64,000 nt of DNA. Origin: Janthinobacterium sp. Marseille (GTDB taxonomy: Bacteria > Pseudomonadota > Gammaproteobacteria > Burkholderiales > Burkholderiaceae_D). The DNA is taken from NCBI RefSeq assembly GCF_000013625.1, contig NC_009659.1, positions 1,364,001 through 1,428,000 of the forward strand, written 5' to 3'. Below, piece by piece: positions 1 to 8,605 of the stretch. A model generated the notes under the pieces. It was given only the letters and a program-made list of their open reading frames with translations. It searched no databases and was not told the origin of the DNA. How positions within the stretch are numbered: position 1 is the first letter of the stretch; each line of letters opens with the position of its first letter. Made by a program: the position numbers and the translations under genes.

Positions 1-160
1 CTAATCGTTTCATGATTTTTGTATGGAAGTGATGATGGTTTCAATATAGCTATTATCGTAATAATTTCAGCAAAGTATTCATCCGCTTACAATTGTTACC
101 ACTTTTATTACAGGTGCTAACAACAGCCTGGTTTGTTATCTCAAAACCAAAAAACAATAA

Positions 161-192
161 AAAAGGCCGGGTCTTATGGACCCGGCCTTTTT
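161..192. terminator. Bidirectional intrinsic terminator after rhlE
   Basis: A 9-bp perfect stem (165-173 with 179-187, GGCCGGGTC/GACCCGGCC) with a 5-nt loop is flanked by A4 on the left and T5 on the right, so it can stop transcripts from either side. It lies 30 bp past the rhlE stop codon and probably also ends a gene to the left of the window. The first 160 bases hold nothing else I can name. Confidence 0.85.
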
Positions 193-221
193 AGTTTGAA
201 GTCAGCAAGACTTCAGTGATA

Positions 222-1622
222 TTAACGCTCGCCGAAAGGACGACGGGTTGCACCTGCATCGCCGGTACGTGGACCTTTGTTGAAGCTGCTGCCGTCTTTA
301 CGCGGTGCATTTGGTTTGCTGAAGGTACGTTGACCTGGCTTGGCCGTGTTGCCACGGTTGTCGCCTGGTTTCCAGCCACCTGGTTTGTGGTTCGAACGCG
401 GTGCCGAAGCGCTGCGTTTTGGTTCGAAGCCTTCGATGACTTCGACCGGGATCAATTGCTTGATGAAACGTTCGATACGTTTGACGTTCATGCTTTCTGC
501 ATGGTTCACCAGCGATACCGCGATACCGTTACGACCGGCACGACCGGTACGACCGATACGGTGCACGTAGTCTTCAGGGAATTTAGGCAAATCGTAGTTG
601 ACGACGTGGGTGATGCCGGGAACGTCGATACCACGTGCAGCAACGTCAGTCGCTACCAATACGCGGATCTGGCCGCGACGCAAGCCGTCCAGGGTACGGT
701 TACGTGCACCTTGATGCATGTCACCATGCAGGGCGGCAGCAGCGAAACCGGCGATGTTCAGACGGTCAGCGATGGTGTCTGCATCTCGTTTGGTGGCGGT
801 GAAGACAACAGCCTGATCCATGGTTTCGTCACGCAGCAGGTGATCCAGCATGCGATTCTTGTGCGACAGGTCGTCGACGAAGTGCACGCATTGCTTGATG
901 TTTTCATGCTTGGTAGCGGAACCGGCGATCTGGATGATCAATGCATCCTTGGTGATGCGCTTGGCCATATTACCGACCATACCGTCCAGCGTTGCCGAGA
1001 ACAACATGGTTTGACGGCCTTCAGGTGTCGCTGCCACGATTTTTTCGATGTCGTCGATAAAGCCCATGTCCAGCATGCGATCCGCTTCATCCAATACCAG
1101 GATTTGCAGTTGCGAGAAATCGATCTTGCCCGATTCCATGTGGTCGATCAGACGGCCTGGGGTTGCCACCAGAATCTCCGGATTCTTGGCCAGCAATTGC
1201 ATTTGTTTCGGGTAAGGCATACCACCGAGGATGGAGACAGCCTTGACGCGTTTCATGAACGCACCGTATTTGTCGGTCGAAGTAGTAACTTGCAGTGCGA
1301 GTTCGCGGGTTGGGGTCAACACCAGCATTTTCGGTTGTGCAGGTTTGAAACGAGGACGATCGCCACGTGAACGTGCCGATTGTGCTTCTTGATTAGGGGT
1401 TTTGCCAGTTTGCGGCTGGTCGCCTTCGGAGGCGAATTTATGCAGGGCAGGCAGCATAAATGCCGCTGTCTTGCCGGAACCTGTTTGCGACGAAACCATC
1501 ATGTCGCGGCCTTCAATTGCTGCAGGGATCGCCTGAGCTTGCACACCAGTTGGGGCTGTGTAGCCGGATTCGGTCAGTGCTTTGATGATGGACGCGTGGA
1601 GGCCTAGTGATTCAAAAGTCAT
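222..1622 (-). CDS. rhlE: ATP-dependent DEAD-box RNA helicase, RhlE type
   Basis: Cytoplasmic RNA helicase (466 aa) that remodels RNA duplexes at the cost of ATP, probably in ribosome assembly or RNA decay. Visible motifs in order: Q motif near residue 25 (GYTAPTGVQAQAI), motif I SQTGSGKT, motif Ia PTRELALQ, ATPGRL, the DEAD box (LDEADRMLDMGF), SAT, and the C-terminal HRIGRTGRAGR arginine fingers. The last ~70 residues are basic, Gly/Pro/Asn-rich and look disordered, as in RhlE proteins. The start is placed at the ATG giving MTFESLG, which is where the family begins. The frame stays open 80 codons further upstream but that stretch resembles no helicase. It is preceded by a consensus promoter and a leader of about 245 nt. 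RhlE versus another DEAD-box subgroup is a judgement from motif spacing and tail. Confidence 0.93.
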   Translation of the reverse strand: MTFESLGLHASIIKALTESGYTAPTGVQAQAIPAAIEGRDMMVSSQTGSGKTAAFMLPALHKFASEGDQPQTGKTPNQEAQSARSRGDRPRFKPAQPKMLVLTPTRELALQVTTSTDKYGAFMKRVKAVSILGGMPYPKQMQLLAKNPEILVATPGRLIDHMESGKIDFSQLQILVLDEADRMLDMGFIDDIEKIVAATPEGRQTMLFSATLDGMVGNMAKRITKDALIIQIAGSATKHENIKQCVHFVDDLSHKNRMLDHLLRDETMDQAVVFTATKRDADTIADRLNIAGFAAAALHGDMHQGARNRTLDGLRRGQIRVLVATDVAARGIDVPGITHVVNYDLPKFPEDYVHRIGRTGRAGRNGIAVSLVNHAESMNVKRIERFIKQLIPVEVIEGFEPKRSASAPRSNHKPGGWKPGDNRGNTAKPGQRTFSKPNAPRKDGSSFNKGPRTGDAGATRRPFGER

Positions 1623-1868
1623 TATTTTTCTTTCGTATATATCAGCGCGACAGCGCGCATCATGGATTGTGTCCACGATGAATGTCTGCGAGTGCGCAAA
1701 AAATGCAACGCCAACCAACGAAACAGCTAAGAAAGCTCTGAGAGATTTCGGCACAAAAGCTTTGCGCCGGGACGGTGTATAGAATTCAACACCTGAAGGC
1801 GGGAGGGCTTTATCGTTAATGCGAACGGTTCGCGATGCTGCAAAGTGCGATGTCTGTAACAAAGCACA
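1623..1868 (-). other. Long 5' leader of the helicase mRNA
   Basis: If the promoter at 1875-1903 is right, the rhlE transcript starts near 1868 and carries about 245 untranslated nucleotides. Leaders of this length are known for cold-induced mRNAs, including some DEAD-box helicases; whether this one responds to cold is inference. The helicase frame is open through the leader from a TTG at 1862, but a ribosome site is lacking there. No named riboswitch class was recognised. Confidence 0.45.
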
Positions 1869-1874
1869 GCGCGC

Positions 1875-1903
1875 ATTATAGTACAGAATGCCCCTGCTGT
1901 CGA
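1875..1903 (-). promoter_or_regulatory. Sigma-70 promoter for rhlE
   Basis: On the minus strand there is a -35 TCGACA (1898-1903), a 17-nt spacer and a perfect -10 TATAAT (1875-1880). Five of six bases match at -35. Transcription would start about 245 nt before the helicase ATG. Confidence 0.65.
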
Positions 1904-1970
1904 GTCATGTACTGGAATGGGCAGATATGCACCAGAAGTGCACACATACCCGCACTTGTGCGTCTGCCAA

Positions 1971-2000
1971 TAAAAAACGCGGCAAAAAACTTTGCCGCGT
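1971..2000 (-). terminator. Intrinsic terminator of fabI
   Basis: A 10-bp stem ACGCGGCAAA/TTTGCCGCGT (1977-1986, 1991-2000) with a 4-nt loop is followed on the minus strand by a T-run (complement of the As at 1972-1976). It lies 39 bp past the fabI stop. Confidence 0.82.
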
Positions 2001-2039
2001 CCTTGATTTACTACCGCCTGCTACTGACCGGTGCCGGAT

Positions 2040-2828
2040 TTACTCCAGGCCACCCATGCCGCCGACCACGTGCGAGAAGCCGCCGTCAACGTAGGTAATT
2101 TCACCGGTGATGCCGCCCGACAGGTCGGACAACAGGAAGGCTGCGGTATTGCCGACATCTTCAATCGTGACGTTGCGACGCAATGGCGCATGTGTTTTGA
2201 CGAAGTTGAGTATCTTGCTGAAGTCCTTGATGCCGCTGGCTGCCAGCGTTTTGATCGGACCTGCCGAGATACCGTTGACGCGGACGCCTTTTGGTCCCAG
2301 TGACTCAGCCATGTAACGCACGCTGGCTTCCAGCGACGCTTTGGCCAGGCCCATGGTGTTGTAGTTCGGCAGTGCGCGCATCGAGCCGAGGTAGGTCAGG
2401 GTCAGCAGTGCCGCGTTTGGACGCAACATAGGCAAGGCTGCTTTCGCCATCGCCGGGAAGCTGTAAGCCGAGATATCGTGGGCGATCTTGAAGCCTTCAC
2501 GCGAGATACCGTCGAGGAAATCGCCGGCAATGGCTTCGCGTGGTGCAAAGCCGATTGCGTGGACCAGGCCGTCGAGGTGGTCCCAGGATTTGCCGAGGTC
2601 GGCAAACAGGGCGGTGATTTGTTCATCGCTGCCGACGTCGCAATCGAATACCAGCGAGCTATCGAATTCTTTTGCGAATTCGGTGATGCGATCCTTAAAG
2701 CGTTCGCCTACATAGGTAAATGCGAGTTCAGCGCCTTCGCGCTTGCAAGCGGCGGCAATGCCGTATGCGATGGAGCGGTTCGATAACAAACCGGTGATGA
2801 GGATTTTTTTGCCTTGCAAGAATGCCAT
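2040..2828 (-). CDS. fabI: Enoyl-[acyl-carrier-protein] reductase (NADH), FabI
   Basis: Reduces the trans-2 double bond of enoyl-ACP with NADH, the last step of each elongation round in type II fatty-acid synthesis. The 262 aa match the usual FabI length. The N-terminal NAD-binding motif [13 protein letters not shown] near residue 13 is typical of FabI rather than other SDR reductases. The catalytic Tyr-x6-Lys lies in [11 protein letters not shown] near residue 156, preceded by the conserved YLGS tyrosine. The C-terminus has the family substrate loop ([15 protein letters not shown]). The ATG at 2828 starts [13 protein letters not shown] as in orthologues. The gene is monocistronic, with its own promoter and terminator. 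Triclosan and isoniazid-type inhibitors act on this family. Confidence 0.97.
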   Translation of the reverse strand: MAFLQGKKILITGLLSNRSIAYGIAAACKREGAELAFTYVGERFKDRITEFAKEFDSSLVFDCDVGSDEQITALFADLGKSWDHLDGLVHAIGFAPREAIAGDFLDGISREGFKIAHDISAYSFPAMAKAALPMLRPNAALLTLTYLGSMRALPNYNTMGLAKASLEASVRYMAESLGPKGVRVNGISAGPIKTLAASGIKDFSKILNFVKTHAPLRRNVTIEDVGNTAAFLLSDLSGGITGEITYVDGGFSHVVGGMGGLE

Positions 2829-2881
2829 GAACGACTCCAGTGGATTTTCGACAGTGCGCGAATAAGTGCGGAATGGGCAAG

Positions 2882-2910
2882 ATTGTAGGGGCTAGCAGGC
2901 GCAACGGCAA
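2882..2910 (-). promoter_or_regulatory. Putative sigma-70 promoter for fabI
   Basis: Minus-strand -35 TTGCCG (2905-2910), 17-nt spacer, -10 TACAAT (2882-2887), giving a leader of roughly 45-50 nt before the fabI ATG. Confidence 0.5.
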
Positions 2911-2964
2911 CTTTTGTCTTGATTCTCCGGTTTTTAACAGTTTGGCCGGGACGCGCTAACAGCT

Positions 2965-2993
2965 GTGCCAGTGGCGGTCTGTTTCTGTAGAAT
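2965..2993 (+). promoter_or_regulatory. Putative promoter for yejABEF
   Basis: Plus-strand -35 GTGCCA (2965-2970), 17-nt spacer, -10 TAGAAT (2988-2993), about 57 nt from the inferred transcript start to the yejA ATG. It lies back-to-back with the fabI promoter. Confidence 0.45.
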
Positions 2994-3056
2994 AGCCAGA
3001 ACGTCAATATATGCCACGGGCAGGCCCGGCATGGCGATCAGACCAATGACAGGCGC

Positions 3057-4877
3057 ATGGCTAAATTACTTCCTTCTTTCCTGCTGATCAGTTTTCTTTC
3101 CTTCCAAAGCGCCGCTGCCTTTGCCGCGCATGCATTTTCCCTTTACGACACACCCAAATATCCGCCCGGCTTTACGCATTTCGATTTCGTGAATCCGGAT
3201 GCGCCGAAAGGTGGTGAGTTATTCCTCGCCAATCCGGATCGTCGCACCAGTTTCGATAAATTCAATCCTTTCTCGATGAAAGGCGTATCGGCGGCAGGGC
3301 TCACCCACCTGATGTTTGAAAGCCTGGCTACCAGTTCCAGTGGTAGCGAAGCCATTACCGATGAAGTGGCAACCATGTACGGTTTGCTGGCCGAGGACAT
3401 GGAATTGTCGGCGGATCGCATGTCCATGACTTTCCGCCTCAATCCAAAGGCGCGCTTCAATAACGGCGATCCGGTGTTGGCGTCCGACGTTAAATATTCC
3501 TTCGATACCCTGGTCGCCAAAAGTGCACCGCAAGTCAAATCCCTGCTCGCGAATGTGAAGCAATGCGTGGTGCTGAACGAACGTACTGTCCGTTTCGACT
3601 TCAAGGCGCTGAATCGCGAAATGCCCTTGATCGTCGGCAGCGTACCGGTGTTTTCACGCAAATGGGCGGCCGGTACCGACTTCGACAAGATACAGCTGAT
3701 ACCACCGATTACCACCGGCCCTTACCTGATCGACCGCTTCGATACCGGACGCTCGATCAGCTATAAGCTGAATCCGGATTACTGGGGCAGGGATATTCCC
3801 ACGCGCAAAGGCATGTACAACTTTGGGCGCATCAACTACCGCTTCTACAAGGATGATGTGGCGCGCCTGGAAGCTTTCAAGGCCGGTGAGTTCGACCTCG
3901 TCGTCGAGAATAGCGCTAAGAACTGGGCACGTAGCTACAAGGGACCCAAATTCAACAACGGCACTATCATCAAGCGCGAGCTCGCGCATTCGAACGGTGC
4001 CGGCATGCAAGGCTTCCTGATGAATTTGCGCCGTCCGCAATTCCAGGATGTACGCGTGCGGCAGGCGCTGGGCCTGGCACTCGATTATGAATGGATGAAT
4101 CGCCAGTTATTCTTCGGGTCCTATAAGCGGATTTACTCTTTCTTTAATAACAGCCCGATGGCCGCTACCGGTTTGCCATCGGCGGAAGAACTGGTATTGC
4201 TGGAACCGCTACGCAAGAAACTGGATCCTGCCGTATTCGGGCAGGCTCCAATCCCGCCAGATACCAATCCGCCCGGTTCCCTGCGTGCCAATTTGCTGAA
4301 AGCCGTCGAACTCTTCCGCCAGGCCGGTTGGGAGTATCGCGATGGTGCCTTGCGCAATGCCAAGGGTGAAGTGTTTGCATTTGAAATCATGGATGACCAG
4401 TCGGCGATGTCGCGTGTGATCAGCGTTTATGTGCGCAATCTGCAAAAGCTCGGGATACAGGTGACGCAGCGCACGGCCGACTATGCCTTGCTGCAAAAGC
4501 GCATGGAAGATTTTGATTACGACATGACCAGCATCCGCTTCCCGGATGTCAGCACACCGGGCAATGAAATGTTCGATATGTTCGGTTCCAAGGCGGCCGA
4601 TGAAAAAGGTTCGAGCAACTTCTGGGGTTTGAAAGATCCGGCGGTTGACCGCCTGGTCGAAGCACTGGTCGCAGCGGATAGCCGCAGCGAGTTGCAAGGT
4701 GCAGCGCGTGCACTGGATCGCGTGCTGCTCAATAAATATATAGTCATCCCGCACTGGTATTCATCCAGCCACCGGATCGCCTACTGGCAGCGCTTCGGCA
4801 TGCCGGGCAAGTTGCCGCTGTACTACCAGCCGGATCCGTATGTGATTGGAACCTGGTGGCAGGAAAAAGCCAAATGA
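3057..4877 (+). CDS. yejA: ABC peptide importer, periplasmic solute-binding protein (YejA type)
   Basis: Periplasmic substrate-binding protein of 606 aa, family 5 extracellular solute-binding proteins. A Sec signal peptide occupies about residues 1-24 (hydrophobic LLPSFLLISFLSF, cleavage near AFAAHAFS). The body carries family landmarks: YDTPKYPPGFTHFDFVNPDAPKGG just after the signal is typical of the YejA subgroup, and LNPDYWGRD and FRQAGW occur later. It is first in an operon with yejB, yejE and yejF. In enterobacteria YejABEF takes up peptides including microcin C; the substrate here is not known. The start is the first ATG before the signal peptide, with GACAGG upstream. Confidence 0.9.
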   Translation: MAKLLPSFLLISFLSFQSAAAFAAHAFSLYDTPKYPPGFTHFDFVNPDAPKGGELFLANPDRRTSFDKFNPFSMKGVSAAGLTHLMFESLATSSSGSEAITDEVATMYGLLAEDMELSADRMSMTFRLNPKARFNNGDPVLASDVKYSFDTLVAKSAPQVKSLLANVKQCVVLNERTVRFDFKALNREMPLIVGSVPVFSRKWAAGTDFDKIQLIPPITTGPYLIDRFDTGRSISYKLNPDYWGRDIPTRKGMYNFGRINYRFYKDDVARLEAFKAGEFDLVVENSAKNWARSYKGPKFNNGTIIKRELAHSNGAGMQGFLMNLRRPQFQDVRVRQALGLALDYEWMNRQLFFGSYKRIYSFFNNSPMAATGLPSAEELVLLEPLRKKLDPAVFGQAPIPPDTNPPGSLRANLLKAVELFRQAGWEYRDGALRNAKGEVFAFEIMDDQSAMSRVISVYVRNLQKLGIQVTQRTADYALLQKRMEDFDYDMTSIRFPDVSTPGNEMFDMFGSKAADEKGSSNFWGLKDPAVDRLVEALVAADSRSELQGAARALDRVLLNKYIVIPHWYSSSHRIAYWQRFGMPGKLPLYYQPDPYVIGTWWQEKAK

Positions 4878-4887
4878 GGATGCCGCG

Positions 4888-5952
4888 ATGAACCTGTGGT
4901 CTTACATAATCAAGCGCGTATTGCTGATGCTGCCCACCTTGCTGGGCGTGATCGCCATTACGTTTGCCGTGATCCAGTTCGTACCCGGCGGGCCGGTTGA
5001 ACAGGCTTTGGTGGAATTGAAAGGGCAGTTTGGCGCCGGTGGTGAAGCCGGCGGTGGCGGCGGAAGTTCGCAGTATCGCGGACGGCAGGGTATAGATGCC
5101 GAGCGTGTGGCCGAAATCAAGGCACTGTACGGTTTCGACAAGCCACCGGTGGAACGCTTCTGGCAAATGCTGAAAGGTTTCGCCACCTTCGACCTCGGCC
5201 AGAGTTTTTATCATCACAAGGATGTCTGGGACCTGGTGGTATCCAAATTGCCGGTCTCCATCACGCTGGGGATGTGGACCTTCTTCCTGACTTACTTCAT
5301 TTCACTGCCGCTCGGTATTGCCAAGGCGGTACGGGAAGGCAGCCGCTTCGATTCACTCTCTACTATTGTTGTCCTGATTGGCTATTCGATCCCGGGCTTT
5401 ATCCTTGGTGTGTTCCTGCTGGTGATGTTTGGCGGCGGTAGTTTTGTGCAATGGTTTTCCTTGCGCGGGCTGACCTCGGATAACTGGGAGCAGTTGTCGC
5501 TGCTCGGCAAGGTACTCGATTACCTGTGGCACATCGCATTGCCGGTCACTGCATCGGTAGCCGGTTCCTTCGCGATGATGACGATGCTGACCAAGAACAC
5601 CTTCCTCGAAGAAATCCGCAAGCAGTATGTATTGACCGCACGTGCCAAAGGCTTGAGCGAAAACAGGGTCCTCTACAAACATGTATTCCGTAATGCCCTG
5701 ATTCCATTGGTCACCGGTTTCCCGGCGGCTTTCATCGGCGCTTTCTTTACCGGCAGCCTCTTGATCGAAACGCTGTTCTCACTCGATGGTCTCGGTTTGC
5801 TTTCGTATGAATCAGTGATACGTCGTGACTATCCGGTGGTGATGGGTACCCTGTATCTGTTTACGCTGGTCGGCCTTGTGGTCAAGTTGCTCGGTGACTT
5901 GTGCTATGTCTGGGCAGATCCGCGCCTGCAGTTTGAAAGCCTGAACCAATGA
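4888..5952 (+). CDS. yejB: ABC peptide importer, inner-membrane permease YejB
   Basis: Permease of 354 aa, one half of the transmembrane channel of the Yej importer. The first membrane helix is at residues 8-30 (VLLMLPTLLGVIAITFAVIQFVP), followed by a periplasmic segment with a Gly-rich stretch near residues 50-60, and five further helices. The cytoplasmic EAA loop (TARAKGLSENRVLYKHVFRNAL) that contacts the ATPase is visible near residue 255. The ATG at 4888 is chosen because it opens the first helix and follows GAGG; the frame extends upstream into yejA without a ribosome site. It starts 11 bp after the yejA stop and overlaps yejE by 4 nt. Confidence 0.93.
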   Translation: MNLWSYIIKRVLLMLPTLLGVIAITFAVIQFVPGGPVEQALVELKGQFGAGGEAGGGGGSSQYRGRQGIDAERVAEIKALYGFDKPPVERFWQMLKGFATFDLGQSFYHHKDVWDLVVSKLPVSITLGMWTFFLTYFISLPLGIAKAVREGSRFDSLSTIVVLIGYSIPGFILGVFLLVMFGGGSFVQWFSLRGLTSDNWEQLSLLGKVLDYLWHIALPVTASVAGSFAMMTMLTKNTFLEEIRKQYVLTARAKGLSENRVLYKHVFRNALIPLVTGFPAAFIGAFFTGSLLIETLFSLDGLGLLSYESVIRRDYPVVMGTLYLFTLVGLVVKLLGDLCYVWADPRLQFESLNQ

Positions 5953-6992
5953 ACGCTATTGCTACAGCAGCGCCGGTTTCACCGGGACGCCGGGTCTGGC
6001 TGCGCTTCAAAAAGAGTCGCCGTGGCTACTGGAGCCTGATTATTTTCAGTATTCTGGTTGTGATCAGCCTGCTGGCTGAATTGCTGTCGAACGACAAGCC
6101 GCTGGTCGCACGTTATAACGGTGAGCTGGTCTTCCCCATCGTGAAGACTTATTCGGAAAAGAAATTCGGTGGTGATTTCGAATCGCCGGCCGATTACCTT
6201 GATCCTTTCATCCGGGACCAATTCAAGAAAGACGGTAACTGGGCGATCTATCCGCTGAACCACTATCACTACGACACGCTGAATTATTTCGCGACTTCGC
6301 CGAACCCGGCGCCACCATCGGCCGAAAATTGGCTGGGCACCGATGATCGCGGCCGCGATGTGGTGGCGCGCCTTTTATACGGCTTCCGCGTCTCGGTATT
6401 GTTCGGCTTGGCGCTGACCTTTACCGGTGTGTTGCTTGGTTTGATTACAGGTGCTATCCAGGGTTACTTTGCCGGCAAGACGGATCTCTTCTTCCAGCGC
6501 TTTATGGAAATCTGGGGTGCGATGCCGGAACTGTATCTGCTGATTATCTTCGCATCCATCTTCCAGCCCAGCATAGGATTGCTGCTGATATTGCTGTCGC
6601 TGTTTGGCTGGATGAGTTTGTCCGATTATGTACGCGCCGACTTCCTACGCAATCGCAATCTGGAATACGTACAGGCTGCGCGTGCGCTTGGTTTGTCGAA
6701 CGGGCAAATCATCTGGCGCCATGTCTTGCCGAACAGCCTGACGCCGGTCGTGACTTTCCTTCCATTCCGCATGAGCGGAGCCATCCTCGCCCTGACCAGC
6801 CTGGACTTCCTCGGTCTTGGCGTGCCGCCCTCGACCGCCAGCCTCGGTGAGTTGCTGGCACAGGGTAAAAACAATCTGGATGCATGGTGGATCGCCTTGT
6901 CCACCTTCGTGGTCCTGACCGTGATGCTGCTCCTGCTGACCAATATTGGCGATGCCTTGCGCAATTCGCTTGATGTGCGGAGGAAGGCATGA
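5949..6992 (+). CDS. yejE: ABC peptide importer, inner-membrane permease YejE
   Basis: Second permease subunit of 347 aa. After a short cytoplasmic tail and a first helix (residues 27-42, YWSLIIFSILVVISLLAEL) comes a ~80-residue periplasmic insert typical of YejE. The DDRGRDVVARLLYGFR motif follows, then the remaining helices. The EAA loop (AARALGLSNGQIIWRHVLPNSLTP) lies near residue 240. Translation is coupled to both neighbours by ATGA overlaps, with yejB at 5949-5952 and yejF at 6989-6992, which fits 1:1 assembly. Confidence 0.93.
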   Translation: MNAIATAAPVSPGRRVWLRFKKSRRGYWSLIIFSILVVISLLAELLSNDKPLVARYNGELVFPIVKTYSEKKFGGDFESPADYLDPFIRDQFKKDGNWAIYPLNHYHYDTLNYFATSPNPAPPSAENWLGTDDRGRDVVARLLYGFRVSVLFGLALTFTGVLLGLITGAIQGYFAGKTDLFFQRFMEIWGAMPELYLLIIFASIFQPSIGLLLILLSLFGWMSLSDYVRADFLRNRNLEYVQAARALGLSNGQIIWRHVLPNSLTPVVTFLPFRMSGAILALTSLDFLGLGVPPSTASLGELLAQGKNNLDAWWIALSTFVVLTVMLLLLTNIGDALRNSLDVRRKA

Positions 6993-8590
6993 GTTTGCTG
7001 GATATCCAAAACCTGCAGGTGTCCTTCGATACCAGCAAGGTCGTCAACGATGTCAGTTTCAGTATCGCTGCCGGTGAGAAATTTGCACTGGTAGGCGAGT
7101 CCGGTTCCGGCAAGACGGTGACTGCCTTGTCCCTGTTGCGCCTGAACCAGGACGCGACTTATGGCGGCAAGATCCTGTTCGAAGGGCAGGACATCCTGCA
7201 AAAGACAGAAGCGGCAATGCGCTCGGTGCGCGGCAATGATGTCGCGATGATCTTCCAGGAGCCGATGACGGCACTGAATCCCTTGTTCACGATAGGCAAC
7301 CAGATCGCCGAAGTCCTGATGCTGCATGAAGGCATCAGCGCCAGGGCAGCAGCCTTGCGTACGGTTGAACTGCTGGACAAGACCGGCATCCCGGAGCCGC
7401 AACGACGCGCCTTGTCCTATCCGCATGAACTGTCGGGTGGGCAACGCCAGCGCGCTATGATCGCGATGGCATTGGCCTGCAAACCGAAACTGCTGATCGC
7501 CGATGAGCCGACCACGGCTCTCGATGTGACGATACAGGTGCAAATCGTTGAATTGCTGAACCAGTTGCAGCGCGAAGAGAATATGGCCGTGCTGATGATC
7601 ACGCATGACCTGAACCTGGTGCGTCATTTCGCCGACCGTGTCGGCGTGATGGAAAAAGGGCGCTTGCTGGAAGTGGCGACGACGCAGCAATTATTTAGCG
7701 CGCCGCGCGAAGCCTATACCAAGAAACTGCTGGCCAGTCAGCCGCATCAATTGGTGAATGTCGTCAGTGAAGCGGCGACGCCACTGCTGAAAGCGGAGCA
7801 AGTCAGCTGCACCTTCGATATCAAAAAGGGCTGGTTCAAGAAGATCCCCTTTGTCGCAGTCGATCAGGTCGATGTACAGGTCAAACCGGGTGAAACGCTG
7901 GGCATAGTCGGTGAATCGGGTTCCGGCAAATCGACACTGGGATTGGCGCTGCTGCGCCTGTCCGGTGCCCATGTCAAAGGCGAGATTGCATTCGACGGGC
8001 AGGCGATTACGCACCAGAGTCGCGATGCCTTGCGTCCTTTGCGTGCGCGCATGCAGATCGTGTTCCAGGACCCGTTTGCTTCACTGTCGCCACGCCGCAC
8101 GGTAGAGCAGATCGTTGGCGAAGGCCTGGCCTTGCATCAGCCGCAGCTCGGGCCGCATGGCATACGCAAGGCGGTGGCAGATGGTTTGCAGGAAGTGGGT
8201 TTGTCGGCGGAGATGATGACGCGTTATCCGCATGAATTTTCCGGTGGGCAGCGCCAGCGGATTGCGATTGCGCGCGCACTGGTCTTGAAACCGGATTTGA
8301 TTTTGCTGGATGAACCGACTTCTTCGCTGGATGTATCGGTGCAGCATCAGGTGCTATTGCTGCTGGCCGATTTGCAGAAAAAATACGGGATGGCTTACAT
8401 CTTCATCAGCCATGACCTGGCTGTCATACGTGCGATGGCGCATCGCGTGATGGTGATGAAAGATGGCAGGGTGGTGGAGCAGGGCCTGACACAAACGGTA
8501 TTGTCCAAACCATCCGAGCCTTATACGCAGCGCTTGCTGGCGGCATCAGTCTATGCGCGCCCCGGCGAGGGCGCGGGGCAGGCTTCATAG
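6989..8590 (+). CDS. yejF: ABC peptide importer, double ATP-binding protein YejF
   Basis: Cytoplasmic ATPase of 533 aa made of two fused nucleotide-binding domains that power the importer. Domain 1 has Walker A GESGSGKT near residue 36, signature LSGGQRQR and Walker B LLIADEPTTALD. Domain 2 has Walker A GESGSGKS near residue 311, signature FSGGQRQR and Walker B LILLDEPTSSLD. Each domain ends with the peptide/nickel-type tail (YTKKLLAS, YTQRLLAAS). It is last in the yej operon and converges with mltD, leaving 15 bp between the stop codons. Confidence 0.94.
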   Translation: MSLLDIQNLQVSFDTSKVVNDVSFSIAAGEKFALVGESGSGKTVTALSLLRLNQDATYGGKILFEGQDILQKTEAAMRSVRGNDVAMIFQEPMTALNPLFTIGNQIAEVLMLHEGISARAAALRTVELLDKTGIPEPQRRALSYPHELSGGQRQRAMIAMALACKPKLLIADEPTTALDVTIQVQIVELLNQLQREENMAVLMITHDLNLVRHFADRVGVMEKGRLLEVATTQQLFSAPREAYTKKLLASQPHQLVNVVSEAATPLLKAEQVSCTFDIKKGWFKKIPFVAVDQVDVQVKPGETLGIVGESGSGKSTLGLALLRLSGAHVKGEIAFDGQAITHQSRDALRPLRARMQIVFQDPFASLSPRRTVEQIVGEGLALHQPQLGPHGIRKAVADGLQEVGLSAEMMTRYPHEFSGGQRQRIAIARALVLKPDLILLDEPTSSLDVSVQHQVLLLLADLQKKYGMAYIFISHDLAVIRAMAHRVMVMKDGRVVEQGLTQTVLSKPSEPYTQRLLAASVYARPGEGAGQAS

Positions 8591-8605
8591 TATTGCCGGC
8601 AGCGC

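Noticed and set aside
216..1370. A 384-codon plus-strand frame opposite the helicase gene
   Set aside because: It is the antisense shadow of rhlE, with no family resemblance and no ribosome site; the minus-strand frame carries every helicase motif.
1623..1862. An 80-residue N-terminal extension of the helicase
   Set aside because: It would begin at a TTG only a few bases after the inferred transcript start, has no ribosome site, and lacks helicase-like content.
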